Assembly: GCA_017164015.1 (NCBI GenBank)
Contig: CP071065.1
Coordinates: forward strand, 372,001-436,000
Source of the DNA: Nostoc sp. UHCC 0702
Lineage (GTDB): Bacteria > Cyanobacteriota > Cyanobacteriia > Cyanobacteriales > Nostocaceae
DNA length: 64,000 nt
Direction of reading: 5' to 3'
Shown: one piece after another, positions 63,555 through 64,000 of the stretch
Position numbering within the stretch: position 1 is the first letter of the stretch
Layout: each line of letters opens with the position of its first letter
Notes under the pieces: generated by a model
Databases searched by the model: none
Told to the model about the DNA's origin: nothing
What the model saw: only the letters and a program-made list of their open reading frames with translations
Position numbers and translations under genes: made by a program

Positions 63555-63998
63555 CTATTCCCTAATTGTAAAATTCTGTTGTTTTTGCAAAAAACCTTGA
63601 ATTTCTTTGATATCAACTTGTTGTGCATCTTGCTGTTTCTGTAAAATGCTCAAAAGCTCTTTTATCTCAGCTTTTTGTGAATCACATATTTTTTCTGTTT
63701 TATTCCATACATGGTCAATTCTCTCCTTCAAATTATTAAAGTGCAATACACTATGGTCTTTGTAATTAACATAGTCTTGAGTGTTTAAATCAAGCCTCTT
63801 GTCCAAATCTCTGATTTTTTCGGTGTTAAATGAATGTGTCTTCAAATCTTCTTTGATTGAATCAATCGAAGAAGAAATAGCATTTATCTTACTGGCAATT
63901 TTGAATGACCAAGTAGCTAATACTGAAAGACTGACTAATACTCCTAAAAAAATTCCAGCACTTTCAAGGGTGACAATAACTCCCGGTGTATGATTGAC
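63555..63998 (-). CDS. Membrane-anchored coiled-coil protein, 5' end outside window
   Basis: The frame stays open to the window edge, so the start may lie beyond 64000. One hydrophobic segment (AGIFLGVLVSLSVLATWSF) is followed by a long coiled coil (SIDSIKEDLKTHSFNTEKIR ... DIKEIQGFLQKQQN) with a repeated AEIKELLSILQKQQ / DIKEIQGFLQKQQ motif. The layout resembles phage or element-borne accessory membrane proteins; the function is unknown. Confidence 0.65.
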   Translation of the reverse strand, partial: VNHTPGVIVTLESAGIFLGVLVSLSVLATWSFKIASKINAISSSIDSIKEDLKTHSFNTEKIRDLDKRLDLNTQDYVNYKDHSVLHFNNLKERIDHVWNKTEKICDSQKAEIKELLSILQKQQDAQQVDIKEIQGFLQKQQNFTIRE

Positions 63999-64000
63999 AG

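Larger units (their letters stand above)
61353..64000. mobile_element. Second nifD-interrupting element, continues past window
   Basis: From the point where NifD similarity ends, the sequence becomes unrelated to nifD, with genes on both strands and no NifD N-terminal coding sequence up to base 64000. The upstream portion of nifD must therefore lie beyond the window, separated by at least 2.6 kb. No recombinase gene is in the visible part, and no matching repeat can be seen, so the exact left end (61346-61364) is estimated. Confidence 0.8.

Overview
The window comes from a filamentous, heterocyst-forming cyanobacterium of the Nostoc/Anabaena type. The evidence is a heterocyst-type nif cluster (nifD, nifK, nifE, nifN, nifX, nifW, hesA, hesB, fdxH), the uptake hydrogenase hupSL with an extended hyp operon, developmentally excised elements carrying XisA/XisC-type recombinases, abundant GCGATCGC (HIP1) octamers, and many heptanucleotide tandem repeats between genes. 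I recognised no rRNA, tRNA or CRISPR array.

Layout. (1) 1-9.6 kb is a housekeeping block: a DnaJ-domain fragment, DUF3143, uppS-cdaA, lysA, rimI and clpC, with a complete IS4-type insertion sequence (2787-4391, 10-bp target duplication) between cdaA and lysA. (2) 9.6-13.2 kb is accessory: an IS701-like element (9772-11076) that broke the first gene of a small operon, then small genes including a DUF6888/DUF6887-like pair. (3) 13.3-24.1 kb, minus strand, is the extended hyp operon. In transcription order it encodes a TPR protein, two small membrane proteins, a NifU/Rieske protein, an NHL-repeat protein, hypF, hypC, hypD, a tautomerase, hypE, hypA and hypB. (4) 25.6-33.1 kb is hupS and hupL. 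hupL is split by a short (4,748 bp) element bounded by the direct repeat CA(C/T)AGCAGTTATATGG, carrying xisC, an ATPase-nuclease fusion and two small genes. (5) 33.2-38.4 kb holds three toxin-antitoxin-type pairs, a CSD-DUF1294 protein, a second DUF6888/DUF6887-like pair and a string of small hairpins. (6) hupW (38.45 kb) encodes the HupL maturation protease. (7) 39.0-51.0 kb is mainly the minus-strand nif cluster from nifK and the nifD 3' end down to feoA, followed by mop (plus strand) and an ankyrin/SagB-type/hypothetical trio. (8) 50,989-60,891 is a 9,892 bp nifD element bounded by CGGAGTAATCC. It carries xisA, an OLD-type ATPase/TOPRIM protein, a lone xisI, a truncated haemoglobin, a dienelactone hydrolase, a REP-associated transposase and an EcsC-family gene. 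(9) From about 61,350 nifD is interrupted again by a second element that runs off the window. Its visible part encodes a DpdA-like (7-deazaguanine DNA modification) protein.

How the genes work together. Nitrogenase (nif genes) makes H2 in heterocysts and HupSL re-oxidises it. HypA-F build the NiFe site, HupW trims HupL, and the unnamed genes at the head of the hyp operon are candidates for small-subunit or Fe-S maturation. At least three excisions (one in hupL, two in nifD) would be needed before both enzymes can be made, which ties them to terminal differentiation. The elements also carry defence-like and mobile cargo, and palindromic REP-like repeats with their probable transposase are concentrated in the nifD element.
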